From Burhinus oedicnemus (lineage: Eukaryota > Chordata > Aves > Charadriiformes > Burhinidae), in NCBI GenBank assembly GCA_008921705.1, contig VFFE01007649.1:696652-760651 (forward strand): DNA of 64,000 nt. The letters run 5' to 3'. The position numbers were made by a program, and so were the translations under genes. Below, one piece after another: positions 12,160 to 24,629 of the stretch. The notes under the pieces are model-generated. The model did no database searches. It saw only the letters and a program-made list of their open reading frames with translations, and had not been told where the DNA came from. The stretch's first letter is position 1. Each line of letters opens with the position of its first letter.

Positions 12160-12710
12160 GTCTGGAACACTGATTTATTAATTTTGGGTGCCTTTTTAAG
12201 CAATTAATTGATTAATATCCAGTCTTACTAACTTGAAACAGGAATTGATTCTATTCTCATTTAGTTCAGCTGGGATTTATTTATCTTCAATTGGAGCAAG
12301 GCAGGCCTAGACACAGCAAGTTGGTATTTGTCTGTTCACTATTGCTGAAATGTCACCATTCCTATAATTGGATTTATATATATTTTAAGGTCATTTGATC
12401 ATCTTGCCAGGCTGTATAGCATAGCTTATGGTTTTATCGTGTTAGGAACTCCATTTATCCAGTAATCCAGTTACTGAGATAATAATTTGTCTATGTATTA
12501 AAGTGCATCTTCCAGAAAAACATATTATAATGATCTCTTCAGTAGATGGCAGTGCTGGGATTAAAACTGTTGCTTGACTAATATGCAAATTCCCGGCTGT
12601 TGGGATTTAGGTGTAAAAAGGCCTTTCAGGGCATTTTCATCTTTAAATTGGGGCTCTAGTTTGCTTGGAATGCTGGAACTGTGGGGAAATTTATTTCTAC
12701 TGGCTCTGAA
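12160..12710. promoter_or_regulatory. Candidate conserved non-coding element
   Basis: The stretch has homeodomain-like cores (CAATTAATTGATTAAT near 12200), an octamer ATGCAAAT at 12583-12590 and an AGATGGCAGTGCTGG string near 12545 that partly resembles a CTCF core. No transposon pattern is visible. The regulatory role is inferred. Confidence 0.25.
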
Positions 12711-13760
12711 AGTGTAGAAAAATAGATCAAATACCACAAGTGCAGTCAGTTTGCTCCAGAGGTATGCATGAACAAGCTAAAGCTGTGGAAAAGATGTAAC
12801 CATAAGCTCCAAAAGTAATAGTTCCTCCACTGCATATGACATAATCCACTTCAATTGTTCTCTGTAAAATGGTGTTGCTAGCTGAGATGCTATAGGGTTT
12901 GAATACACAGCTTCTGTGTGGAAGTATTTTAATTTTGAATTCATTAAACTTCATCGGAATCACTGTGGTATCCTTACATTATGGAGAACTTCTCTGCACA
13001 TGGCACCATAAAGGACTCCATTACTGGGTTCTTGTGACTTCATAATCCATTCCTTAGATTATGATGAAGAACATTTTTCTACCAGGATGTAATATGCAGG
13101 TTAGGAAGTTCTGCTTCCTGATAAGGTCTAAAATACAGATTTGTGTCCCAACATGAAGTTTTTTACAAACAGGATTGTTTCTCAAAAGGTGGTTTGACAG
13201 GAATCTCTTTAAAGACCATTCATCTTAGTGGCACACATCAGGTAGCTCACATGGAAAACTACTCAGGAGTACAGAATAAACAGCAATAATTTCCCATATC
13301 ATTAGGGCTTTGAGAGAGAATGAAGGCTTCTCTTGAGTTAGAGCTGTTCTGTACCTGTGTGGACAACCAAGGATGTTTTATTGTGGCAATTAAAATGCAT
13401 CGTGGCAGCATATCATTGTTTATCTGTTGGGAAAACAGGCTAGAGAGAAATCTCACAACTACACAGAAAGCAATGCTGAGTAATGTATTCCAGATCACAC
13501 ACTTAAGGTAATAATATTAAATCTATGAGCAGCTAGGAATTCTCAGTTATCTTGGTGCTGATGACACCTGTATTGACATAGTACCTCAGAGAGGCTATGG
13601 AAACACCACCTATGGAGACAACACCTTCTCTTTAAACACAGCCCCAAAGAAGGGGAATTTGATATTTTTTGTTAATAGTAATGTGTCTATGGGAGATCTG
13701 GATTGATCCTATCCAATAGGGCAAAATATTATACATCATAACAAAAGAACCGCTCTCCTC

Positions 13761-13797
13761 CCCAAAAAAAACCAAAACAAAACCCAAACAAAAAACC
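13761..13797. repeat. A/C-rich low-complexity tract
   Basis: Alternating A runs and C doublets/triplets; the opposite strand is a T/G tract. It is one of several similar tracts in the window. Confidence 0.8.
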
Positions 13798-14263
13798 TGC
13801 TAGCATTTTGCAACACTAAGAAAGTGGTACGCACTTCTCCTAGATGAGTAAAAGTCAGTTAACTTGTGAATACTTTTGTCAGAAAATTGAAAATAATTTA
13901 TAATTAAAAATAATAAAATAGTCTTGACATTTATAGTGTTTTGCTTTCCTGAAATTCTGGTTTTTAGAAAATTACAAAATCTGAATAAAGTTCTACTTGG
14001 AGTTAAAGCATTTCTAAAGGAAAGGGAAATATGTTCCAACACAATGAGGTTTAGAAAAAGAATATTTGGGAGTAAACGAAATCTATGTTCTGAAACTGTT
14101 GAACCTAAATCCAAACTCCTGTTTCAGAGGGACTCGAAGACCTAGGACCCTCTAAGGTGCTCCAGACTCCTGGGTGTACTAGAGAGATGCTTTTCTTATG
14201 CCCAGGACCTCAGGAATTCAGTTCCCACAGTCAATAAGTCACCTTATGACAGATCTGTAGCAT

Positions 14264-14311
14264 TGTGGAGTCTGCTAATTCTGCAAGTCCGTAGATTTAT
14301 CAGACTCCACA
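14264..14311. repeat. 11-bp inverted repeat (hairpin)
   Basis: The arms TGTGGAGTCTG (14264-14274) and CAGACTCCACA (14301-14311) are perfect complements around a 26-base loop. Short arms like this can arise by chance over 64 kb, so function is uncertain. Confidence 0.6.
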
Positions 14312-15974
14312 GCAAGGCCTCAGTAGCCATTTTTATGAAACTAAGTCAGGGTGTTTCAGTCTGTGCAGAGCAGTTACATTGGCTAACACTAGCTCAGAAT
14401 CTGTTTTGTTTTAGCTGAGACTTTACTGTCAGAAACTATATTTCACAAAACATCAGTAGGTGTGGCTACTTACTGTTTATAATTAATAAATGGAGACATA
14501 GGAAATCAGTTTCCCAGAATAGTAGAATTAGTAAGAGAAGAAGCAAATTGTACCATTACCTTTGACGGCATGCCTTGACTACATTCACTACATGCAAGGT
14601 TCATCATTCATCTTTCTGAAAACAATTCCTGAATTATGTAATCTCATACCTAAATTAGTGTAAGGAGCTTGATTTCAGCATATTGGAAGAGGTACTAAAA
14701 TAATGAAAACAAGAAAATTTACTACCCACTTTATAGTCACATTCTGCAAATAATTGTACAAACCACAAAGCAATGGAAGACCGAACTCTTGTAAAGAATA
14801 TGCTTTTTCTAAGACAAGAGATGTCACTTTGAACCTAAGTGATATTAGAATTATCTCAAAAGAAAAAAAATAACCTTCTAAATCCTATCTGTAAAATGAA
14901 AAAAGTAGCTAAAATAGTTTCCATTTGTTGGAATAAATTCTTGTTTTCTTCAATAACAAGCAGTGATTTCAGATGCACTGGTACATAGGTCAGCTGCCTA
15001 CTGCTCCAGCAGAATAATACTCAGTGAGAAGTAAAACCTGATGCTTTTTAAGCTCTTGAATTTTTACTGTGAGTGCAGTGAGGGGATAAGATTTGCCTTC
15101 TGGCAAGAGTATGTCCCTCTTAACCCACGGATGACCTGAGATCTTTTGAGGCATAGATATCACTGTAGAGTTACAGCTTCTCTGCAGCACCCCTTAAGCA
15201 TCTTGTCCTAATGGCAGCTCCAGTTCCTCAGAACCCATTGGCTGGAGTGATCCTACCTAATTCAATTCTCAAGGGCCTCCTGAAGCCAGAGAGAATGAGT
15301 CTGTGCACGTTAATGCTGATTTTGTCAACATCAATTTAGCAGCAGAATAGCCCCATGGATTTTCAAGGGAGATGGCAGTTATTAATTGTGATTCAATATA
15401 TGTTATTTATGTATCACTGTGTAGTAGGTGCCTTATAGACATGTATGAAGACAAGGTCCCAACCTGAAGAACTTATGAACTGAAATAAAAAGGAAAAATA
15501 AAAGATGATAAGGCAAACAAAGAATACTTTGTCAGAACATGTTTGTCAAGCAGATAGTTTTGGCATTATTTTTTGTTCCTGCTTTGGAATCTTTTAGTTT
15601 TCCCAACCATATTCATCCCTTGGCCACAAAATTCCATGGAAGATTTTGCAGTCTGGGAATGGAGCTTTTGAGAAGACATCACAATGTAAATTTAAGAGAT
15701 ATCAGTGCTTCCCTAAAATACAGGATCTTTGTTTTTCCTACCTCCATTTCTAAGGACTTCTGACCCATTCTTGAGTTAATAGAACTTTGGCAATGCTGTG
15801 TTGAGAAAACAAAAAAAGAAATGCAGAAATATGCTTTTGAATTGTACTGAGAAGGACATAAGAATAATTAAGCTTCTGAAAAAACATCTCTCTCTTCCTA
15901 AATAGGTACAGAATTGTGTAGGTTGTGTAGAAAATCTTCAAACACAGTTTCATTCCCTTTCTTTACCCTGACTA

Positions 15975-16391
15975 GACCATCTCTCTTATGAGGAAAGACT
16001 GAGAGACCTGGGTCTGTTTAGCCTGGAAAAGAGAAGACTGAGAGGGGATCTTATCAATGTTTATAAATATCTAAAGAGCGGATGTCAAGAGGATGGAGAC
16101 AGACTGATTTCAGTGGTGCCCAATTACAAGACAAGGGGCTACAGGCACAAACTGGAACACAGGAAATTCCATCTGAACATGAGGAAAAAATTCTTTCCTT
16201 TGAGGGTGACAGAGCACTGGAAGAGGCTGCCCAGAGAGGTTGTGGAGTTTTCTTCTCTGGAGATATTCAAAACCCAATTGGACGCGATCCTGTGCAACCT
16301 GCTCTAGATGAACCTGCAGAGGGGTTGGACTAGATGATCTCCAGAGGTGCCTTCCAACCCCTACCATTCTGTGATTCTTTGATTCTGTGAA
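15975..16391 (+). mobile_element. CR1 LINE 3' end, 5'-truncated, plus strand
   Basis: A clear CR1 3' portion: the end of ORF2, the short 3' UTR with the conserved 'ggactagatgatctccagagg' type segment (about 16326-16348) and the 3' tail with two ATTCTGTG-like octamers at about 16368-16389. It is 5'-truncated, as usual for CR1, and has no poly(A) tail. Conservation is good, so this is one of the younger copies in the window. Confidence 0.95.
15981..16307 (+). pseudogene. CR1 ORF2 C-terminal fragment
   Basis: An open frame of about 108 codons ends at the TAG at 16305-16307. It encodes the C-terminal CR1 ORF2 segment after the RT: an E-R-L-R-D-L-G start, a [10 protein letters not shown] stretch, the H-R-K-F-H-L-N-M-R motif and the W-K-R-L-P block before the stop. 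This cysteine/basic tail is shared by CR1 copies, and its exact role is not established. There is no start codon and no RT core, so it is a dead fragment. The internal GTG at 16113 is not a real start. Confidence 0.9.
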
Positions 16392-17196
16392 AAGGGGACC
16401 AAAAGAAAAATCTCTGAATTGAGCATGGGCTTGAAGGAAATGAGAATCGTTTCAAAAAGTATTTTTTCCTTTTTTTATGGCCCTGCCTTCTTTGGGATTA
16501 ACTTTCCTTTTAAACTTTACTTCTTTCTTATCTTCTTATTAACACAATGTGCCAAAAGAATGATGTAGTTCATTGAATTAACAACCCCCTCGGGTACTTC
16601 TGTCTATTTTGATCTGAGTTACATTCCTAAATAACAATAATGAAAAGTCTAAGATCTTTCCTTCCTGGTGTTTGGTTTCATATATTCAAAAGGGCAACAT
16701 TTTATTCTCTTAGGATGTTTTTACTCTCAACCACTCTCAAGCTAGTCATTGTAGTTTTATAAATCAAATGCCAAAACCACTTTGACCAAAATCTATGATA
16801 CATCCCTTGCCTAAAGGAGCTGCATCATTTTAAGATCATAACTATATCATAGAATGATATTGCTTGCTGGGCTGGGGGGGGGATGTGGCTGAGAGGTAGA
16901 CTGGGAGCTGAAATCTCAGCTATTTTACCCTGTGCCATTCTCTGAAGTAAATCCATACAGGTGATGTGGAGCTGGTAGCTCTGCTGGTTTATTATGCCTG
17001 TTACCTATCTAGTACAGTACAACTCCAGGATGGGGAAACAAGATGCACAATCTCCATGTTTTCCTTGCTGAAACATCTTAAATGAACGGATTACATCTGT
17101 GTGGAAGGGTCCATTTTAAAGTAGTATCTACAACAGTCATGGAGGGTTTGGGGTTTTAAAATTATTTTTATTTCTTGCTGCTAAACAGCTTTTTAG

Positions 17197-17243
17197 GAAA
17201 AAAAACCCAAACAAACAGAAAACCCAACAACCGAACCACAAAA
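17197..17243. repeat. A/C-rich low-complexity tract
   Basis: A runs interspersed with CCC/CC; same style as the tracts at 13761, 30640 and 32446. Confidence 0.8.
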
Positions 17244-19440
17244 CATCATAAAATTGAATATGCCTTGATGAAAATTTAATCTGTCTCATCAAGCCTAATT
17301 CTCACACCTGATATGATGATTGATTGTGATGGTAGAAGTGGTTTCTGTAGTTAACTCTTATGTTTAGGGTAATAAGTGGAATATTGATAAGAGATACATT
17401 TATTTTCTGGTGACATTTTAAACTAATAGAAAACAGTGAAAAAGAATGCAACCTGTTTACTATGGGAAAGGGAAGAATACACAGAGATTCATTCTCTGTT
17501 TTATGGGTGATAACTTTTGACAACAGGAACAAACTGGTGAATTTTATTGACATAATTCAGTAAAATCAAAAGACTTGAAGTTTAACACGTAATAGGCCTC
17601 CTTAGATTTAATTAAGTTAAATATTTGTGGTGTTTAGAATCTGGTACCAATTACCCACATTGATAATTTTGTGAAGCAGACTGTAGCAGGAAGGATTGTG
17701 TCTTGAGGAGCAGGAGGCTCAATCACCCTTGTTCATTTGTGGCAGTCAGCTGGTGTGGATCAAATGAGTTCTACAGAGCCTCTTTAGAGGTAAATTTCAG
17801 GAGAGAAACTGTTTCCCTTGTTGTGTCTTGGAAGACATTTTAGGGTAAATAGATGTAAAGAAAAATGTCTGTGGGTCATGCTCTGGTGAGGGAACTAGTT
17901 TTGCTCTGTTCTTTATTTTGTATTTGTTTGCGTCTGGAAATTCAACTTTGCGCGAGAAATCTCCCAGAAGAGAAATGCGGTTCACTCCTTCCTAAACTAT
18001 GGCAGCCAAAGTTTGGACCATGCAGTGTCACAGGGAGATCCTAGAATGAAAATCTTGCAAGAAAAATGGGTAGGGCCCTTGGAAGTTCCAAAACTGATAA
18101 CTAACATAGTGAAAGAGGACATTGTGCTTTCTGATTGCTTGACTTCATTAAAACTTATACACTCTGTATCATAAAGTTGAGGTACACTGCATAAAATAGT
18201 TCAGAAAGATACTGTTCTTCAATATTAGCAGTAACAGCTCTCAGAAAAGCTTTGCTGTGTATTTGGGTTGTTATAGATTCTCTGGTTTTGCAGGCCTTTG
18301 GGCCAAACTGAAAAACAGAATTAAGACACAGATACTGCTCCCTTTGGCTCTTAAATACACAGTTCTGAACACTAACTCAAATGTACATCATCTTTCTCTG
18401 GGGCCTGCATAAGTTACACAATATTTGAAATGAATAGTGTGTGTCCTAGTGCAACAAATGATAAGAACATAAGTTACTTAACACCTGTTGTCAAAAAGCA
18501 GTGTAAATATTATTTTAGTGTGACCACTCTTATATACTCTGCATTAGTTAACAATAACGTATTGTAGTCTGAAGTAATGAAAACACATTCACAATAAAAT
18601 TACGCACCAATTTTTGTCTTTGTTACATTTGACTACATTCTTGAATTTGGTTGTAGTTGTATTTTCCTGCTCGTTGGCTGCAGTTCAGTAGATCATCAAA
18701 ATGTATTACTGTCAAATCAAAAAGATCATATGGCAAAAAGATGTTGTCAGCAGCTGCATTTTTTTAATTTGATCGATAAAATGTAAGTAACACAGTTTTC
18801 ATATCTCAAAAGCATGCACAGCATAGTCATAGGAATATAAAATACCAGGTTTTGTTACTAAAATATCAGCGTTTGTTATTAAATATACCAACACACTAGC
18901 AAAGATGATTATATTCATTTGTGACATCAGACAGGAGCCTGCTCTGAGCTACAGGCCACTAATGAGTTAATGCTGTACTCAGCTAGCTAGACTGCAGCTG
19001 TGAATAGTTAAATAATGAAGCTGGGATGAAGGCCCAATGAAAAAGTCAGACAAAAGGTTATAAGTCTGAATAAATGACTTCCTGATAGGAGAAGAATGAA
19101 TGATATATATTTTTTAAGAAAAGAGACTTGAATAGAAGCTGTCTTAGAAAAATGTTATGAAAATGATATAACTGTGTGGCTTTTTCTACCATGTTGTTTT
19201 GCATACTGCAGTTAGGAGCAGGTGAAGGTAAGAATTATGATATTCATAATGATGGATTCTTATGCAAGTACTTATTTTATTAATTAATTTACTGTTTGGA
19301 TAATTGAAGGCTTAGAAAGGTGACTCACTATGTTCTACCCACTTCAGTTTTTCCAGGTTTTCTTTAATTGTTTGTAAGTACTAGGAAATTCTTTAAAAAA
19401 AAAAAAATTAAAAATAAATGGACAAGTTATTCTTCTTAGC

Positions 19441-19490
19441 TTTTCTGTTTTGTTTTTTGTTTTTTTGTTTTTTTTTTTCTAAACAAAACA
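19441..19490. repeat. T-rich low-complexity tract
   Basis: T runs broken by single G or C residues, ending beside AAACAAAAC. The preceding A run at 19395-19407 gives a local A/T inverted pair. Confidence 0.8.
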
Positions 19491-22400
19491 ATACTTCTGG
19501 TGTTTTTAAAATGCTTGGAATAATGTCTTATTTAGAACTGTTTTCATATGCTAGTAAGCCAGTGTTAATTCTTTAAGCTATTTTCTCTCCTTTAAGACAT
19601 AGGCTTATCTTGCTGAACTGTGACTGGGTCTGTTTAAAACTACATATATATTCATAAAAAGCTCATGACGTATGAGGGCATATTACATAAAAACAATCTT
19701 TACCCTACTCTAAGAAATATCTTGGTACAATAATAGAACAAAATAATGCATACACCAGAAAAATATATGGAGTTGGGTACACTTCTAGCTAAGAAAAATA
19801 AAATGGGAATTTAAGCTGCACTCTAACTACCTTCAGTTCTGAAAATAATCCCTGGTGTCCTCATATACAGTACTCGTGGTGAGAGATAAGGAGATGTAAG
19901 AGAGATTCATAGTACAAGAGAACAATAGTGGCAGAGTAGTCAAAATGATCTACTAGCAATCTTGTCACCATTGTTAACATGAGAAACCATTCCACTGTAG
20001 CATCTCAAAATCCAGGTGAACTTGGTAGCTGCTGGGCCTTGCCAAGAGAAGAATGGATCACAGAAAGATGAATATTTACCTTCCTATCTCGTAGTATGTT
20101 GTTAGAACATCCCTAACGTGCTGCTGTGTAATATTCTTCATTCAGCATCTATCGTAAGTCTGAAGGAGAACTTAGAGATGAAGGTTAAGTTGAGCTATTT
20201 AGTTTTTATTAGCTGAACTGTGGGATTGATAACTGAACTCCTCAGCTCTGGGGTCAGTAGTATCAGCTGAATATTGGCTCCATGCAGAAGTGAGAACTAG
20301 GCATGGATTACTCCCTGCATCCCTGTGCTTTGGCTTCTCTCAGAAAGAAACCTGGGCACATGTGAGCTAGAGGAGACTTATGCTCCAGACAAGTGTTTGT
20401 TCTGGCTGATAGCAGGGATCAGGACTCAAGAGTATGCTGTGGAATGCTCTTCCTCTTATGTTTAGACGCAGCCTCAATGTTTTATGAGGCTCAGCTTTGG
20501 CTGAGTAGTATAGATGTTATACCATTCAGAGAAGGACGATGGAAGGGAATGTAGGACTCTTCTGTAAGATGGAAATCATGAGGAAGGAAGGCTTTTACAT
20601 CTGGAGGTGGCATAGGAAACATCATATTTGTAACTGCATGCAAGTATTATTTCCATTCCTCACATTTTCTTTTTTTCTTTGTTGTACTGGAATGGTGCTT
20701 TTTGCAGCCGCATGTTATTTTTGCACCCAAGTCTTGGCACAGAAGCAGTGAAAAATAGGTTTGTGCTTTTCTTCATGTAGTATCAAATGACTGGCAATAC
20801 ATTCTTTGGCTCAGCTGAGGTCATATGTTAAGGATGTCTTGTCTCCTTCTCAATTGAAGTCATTAGTGTAGGCCACTGCAGAAATTCAGACTGCATTTCT
20901 CCAGTGTTGTCTTCTTACCATGACCTACTAGAGTGCTTCCAGAAGAGCAGTGAAGGCATAGTACAATTCTGTGATGAGCGAAGTATTTCCTTGACGAGAA
21001 GTGATTACCTGTGTTGCGGTTCCTCTGCACCAAATTCTTTAAGTAAGAGCATCTATTCTGAATTCAAGATGCTACACCTTCTTAGATGCTTTAAAGAAAA
21101 CCATGACCCTGCTGTGCTGTACGAACTTCATTGAACCTACTCAGGAGAGCTGGAGAAGGGAAGTTTTTGCACATATGCATGCGTGCATTTCTTGGGACTT
21201 GTCTTTTTTTGTTCTGTAACTTTAAGCATTTTGTGTGTGTGCGTGTGCATAGAATTACTGCAAATTTTCTTTCAAGAGCTGGCACAACTTCTAACTGACA
21301 GGTGGCAACATACTCTGTTATATGCTTTTTGCTCTTAACATGCAGAAACTACCTAAAATTCCCTTTTGACTGATGAATATGTTGTTTAGTGTTTTGAAAT
21401 GGATTATCTTGGGTTGTATGCTGTTTCTTAATAATATTTTTTTTTCTACTGTAGTCTGCATTTTAGAGCTCTGGGGGCACCAAGTTGGAACACATGAATG
21501 AAGGATACTTCCTGGTTTGGAAAAAAGTAGGTGCTAGGAACCAGTATGTGCTCACCTGTTCTGAGAGCACTTGCAAGCCTGATCCTTTACTCAAAGGTAC
21601 CTACTTTTGCCTTCAGGAATAAACATTGATTTATGCCCCCTCTTGATATCTGGCTTGCCTTTTCCTGCGTTAAAACTTGGCTTCAGAAAGGATGCCGAAG
21701 AGGACTTGTCCTCTGCATTCTTTCTTCTGTCCATTCCTAGTCACTTTAGGTAACAGAAGATTGGTCAGAGGGGTCCTTCCCACCATCGCACCCCCCCTTT
21801 TCTCTTGGAAACTGCAAACATGAATAGCAGGGCTTATAAAGCAGTCTGGCCTTCTTGATGGCTTACACGAAGAACAACTGGTGTCTCTATTACAAGCGTG
21901 AAAAGGTCAGGATAACACTATATAACTCCAGTCAAGTACTATGTATATATTTCAAAAAACCTGATGTCTCTCAGGCTGCCATTTATTATGTGTCTGTATG
22001 GCACCAAATTCAGGAATGCCCGACATAGTTGCAACCCGCTGGTGCTTTAACGAGATAAATATTAAATAATAAGATTTTTCAAACATACATTCGAATGACT
22101 TAAAAACCACTGCTAAAATAGTTCTACAAATACAGTGTTAGTAAGGCAAGCTATAATTTTTTCCACTTATGAGTGTTACCAAATACTACACATCTTAAAC
22201 TGAACCCTCAAAAAAAAGATAAAGTCTTGTTAGATGTAAAAACTTTGTGTGCTTTAATGCAATACTCTGGGAATTCCACTGTTTATGATTTTAAAAAGTT
22301 TTATAGCTTCAAGTGTCATAATGTACTGGAGAGTTTCCTGTTCTTGTGATACTTTATATTAGTGAGGCTTTCCAAGTGCTATGTGTGCTCTCACTTTAAA

Positions 22401-24570
22401 CAAAGCAATAACAAGATAGACATCAATAGTGGTGCATTTAATGTCTTGATATATCACTACTGCATGAAACACTTGGTCAGTATTAGTCTGTTGAAAACAT
22501 AAAGCTGATGCAACTGATGGTGCACATTGTTAGAACAGAAAAGATGGTATAATGGAAAACTGTGAGTAGCTCTGAGTGGCACTTCATATCCAAGGGTATT
22601 TAATATCCTATAATGCTGGAGCAATATTAACATATATACTTTTTGAGGGGAAATGTGTTAGTCCATAGTAAAAATAATTGTTTGTAAATCAGTGGGGTTT
22701 TTTTCATTTATCTTAAAATTTTGTGAATTGAAAATGTTTCCATGACTACCATTTCTGCATGTATTTGATTACATTGTGTTGTAATTTATGGCACAAAAAT
22801 GCAAACTCTACCAGCAGTATTTGAATTAGAATGTAGCAGGTTTATAGCTTTGTTTGGCCCCAGGCACAAGTAATAAAAACCTAGCTTTAAGTACCATTGG
22901 GGTTTATGGAATGAAGACATCTGCATTATTGTATTAAACTGTTCCTTAGTGTAATAAATATAACTGACAGAAGTGCATGACTTCCTTTATGAAAAATATG
23001 TTGATAACAATATAGTATTTAAATACTGAAGAAACTGACTATTAAAATTTTATGTTTCCAGTTAGAGACATCTGTTGAGCGTTTAGCTGGTATTATCAGT
23101 TTACTGCTGAGTATGTCTAATAAGACTTTTAGTTTACAATTAAATTGAGAAATACTAATGAAAAGAAGGTATTAGGCTTCTGCTGATTAATGTTTTTTTT
23201 AACAGTTGACATTCTAATTTTGCAATAGATATTTACAAACACAGGGTAGTGGATTGGATCATAAACAGTTTCTTTTGCCTTTTCCAGGAAGCTCTGGGGA
23301 AATTTGCATTTCCAGTTTGATCAAAAGCAATTTCACTGTCATCTTTTCAAAAAAGGACAAAGTGCTATAGATGTTCTAGTTCTTACTTATTTTTACCAAT
23401 CTCTCCAATCTATCTGCATTTATATGCTATCAACTACTCATTATGCAGATGGTGTAGGTGTACTGATTAACTGAAAATGTTTCCAAAACAAGGTAAACCA
23501 TATCCCAGCTGGGCTGTTGTTTCTATTTGAGATGTGCTATCTTCTTTTCCATTTGATGTCCCTGTCAAAAGCTTAGTGTACTTCACTTCACTCGCTTTTG
23601 ATTATTTAGATGTATATAGCCTTCTTTCTTTATTGAGTAGGTTATTTTTTCTTTTTTAAAACATAGTTAATAGAGGTGGGGAGAATTGCATGTACAAAGG
23701 GTTTATTCCCTTCAATCTTGTTTACCCTGTATTAGTTAGAAGATGCTGAATCAGTTTGCACGAGTTAATTTCACATCCAGTATTACATTGCCCAGATTGC
23801 AACTGTGGAAGTAACCGAAAGTATTGAAATACTGGTCTTTGAAAACTTTCTTCTAGACATAGGAGGAAACTATTTTGTTTTCTGGATCCAGTGGATGACC
23901 AATTTGAATTTCTGGCTATGAAGTTTCTCAAGTCTTGGAAAAAGAAAAGGCAAAACAATTTATCTATAAATTTCACTTTTTAAAGCTAATCTAGTTTATT
24001 ACCTGAACATTTCAATTAAAAAAAAAAAAAAACTAAAGTAAAAACCTATTGTAAACTCAACAGGATAATTAATAAAACTTTGGAGGTCTAAAGGGCAAGG
24101 TATTAATTTTCAAAACGTAGTTCCAGAATTACAGTGATATATTTTCATTGTAATATATTACTTGAAATGGACTTCCATGTACTTTATTCATAAATCTAGC
24201 TGTTCATGTTTGCAGACTCTCTCAAGCCTTTAATATGTTACAGTTTGTTTTGAACAGAACATCTCTAGATTTTGTGGTGCTGAAGGTCCTGCTCGAACAT
24301 TTGCTATTTTGCAGTCATAATCTTTGGTTGCCAGTGTGAAAAACATCTCTGCTCTCTGACTCATGGGTTCCCACAACAATCACAGGAATGTTCTTCTGTC
24401 TTCTTAACAACTCTAATATATTGGATTTTCCCTCCTCAGTCTGTTATTATTCCAACCAATCCATTCAATGTTTTTCGTTTCCTTTTCTGTCTTTCCTTGC
24501 TTTTTTCCATGATTTTCATTTTTTTTTGTTTTTTGTTTTCTTTTTTTGTCCCCTTTCCTTCCTACTCTCT

Positions 24571-24629
24571 CTTTGTGACAGTGCAAAGACTTCAAAGATG
24601 AAAGTCTTCATCTTAGCACTGTCACAAAG
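24571..24629. ncRNA. Strong 59-nt hairpin, possible small RNA precursor or fossil palindrome
   Basis: A perfect 14-bp outer stem is formed by CTTTGTGACAGTGC (24571-24584) and GCACTGTCACAAAG (24616-24629). Inside it, AAGACTT (24586-24592) pairs perfectly with AAGTCTT (24602-24608), leaving a 9-base terminal loop and a 1-by-7 internal loop. The length and the two-step stem are near the short end of animal pre-miRNAs, but a palindromic replication product or a small inverted repeat element is equally possible. Both strands would fold. I do not recognise a known miRNA family. Confidence 0.35.

Larger units (their letters stand above)
12711..15974. other. Non-coding stretch
   Basis: Contains an A/C-rich tract (13761-13797), a short inverted repeat (14264-14311) and chance frames. 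A weak MIR-like string around 14860-14910 is too short to call. No gene is recognised. Confidence 0.55.
16392..24570. other. Long AT-rich non-coding stretch
   Basis: Eight kilobases with no recognised gene or transposon. It holds A/C- and T-rich tracts (17197-17243, 19395-19407, 19441-19490, 24018-24032), a nine-G run near 16874 and chance frames. The 70-codon frame at 20539-20751 has a hydrophobic segment but nothing identifiable. Parts near 18900-19030, 22830-22990 and 23040-23220 resemble conserved non-coding DNA but cannot be called without alignment. Confidence 0.5.

Noticed and set aside
14815..14925. Possible plus-strand MIR fragment (ATCTGTAAAATG string)
   Set aside because: Only one short block matches; upstream blocks are not convincing.
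20539..20751. 70-codon frame with a hydrophobic segment, possible small membrane protein
   Set aside because: No supporting context, homologue or splice signals; expected by chance in a window of this size.
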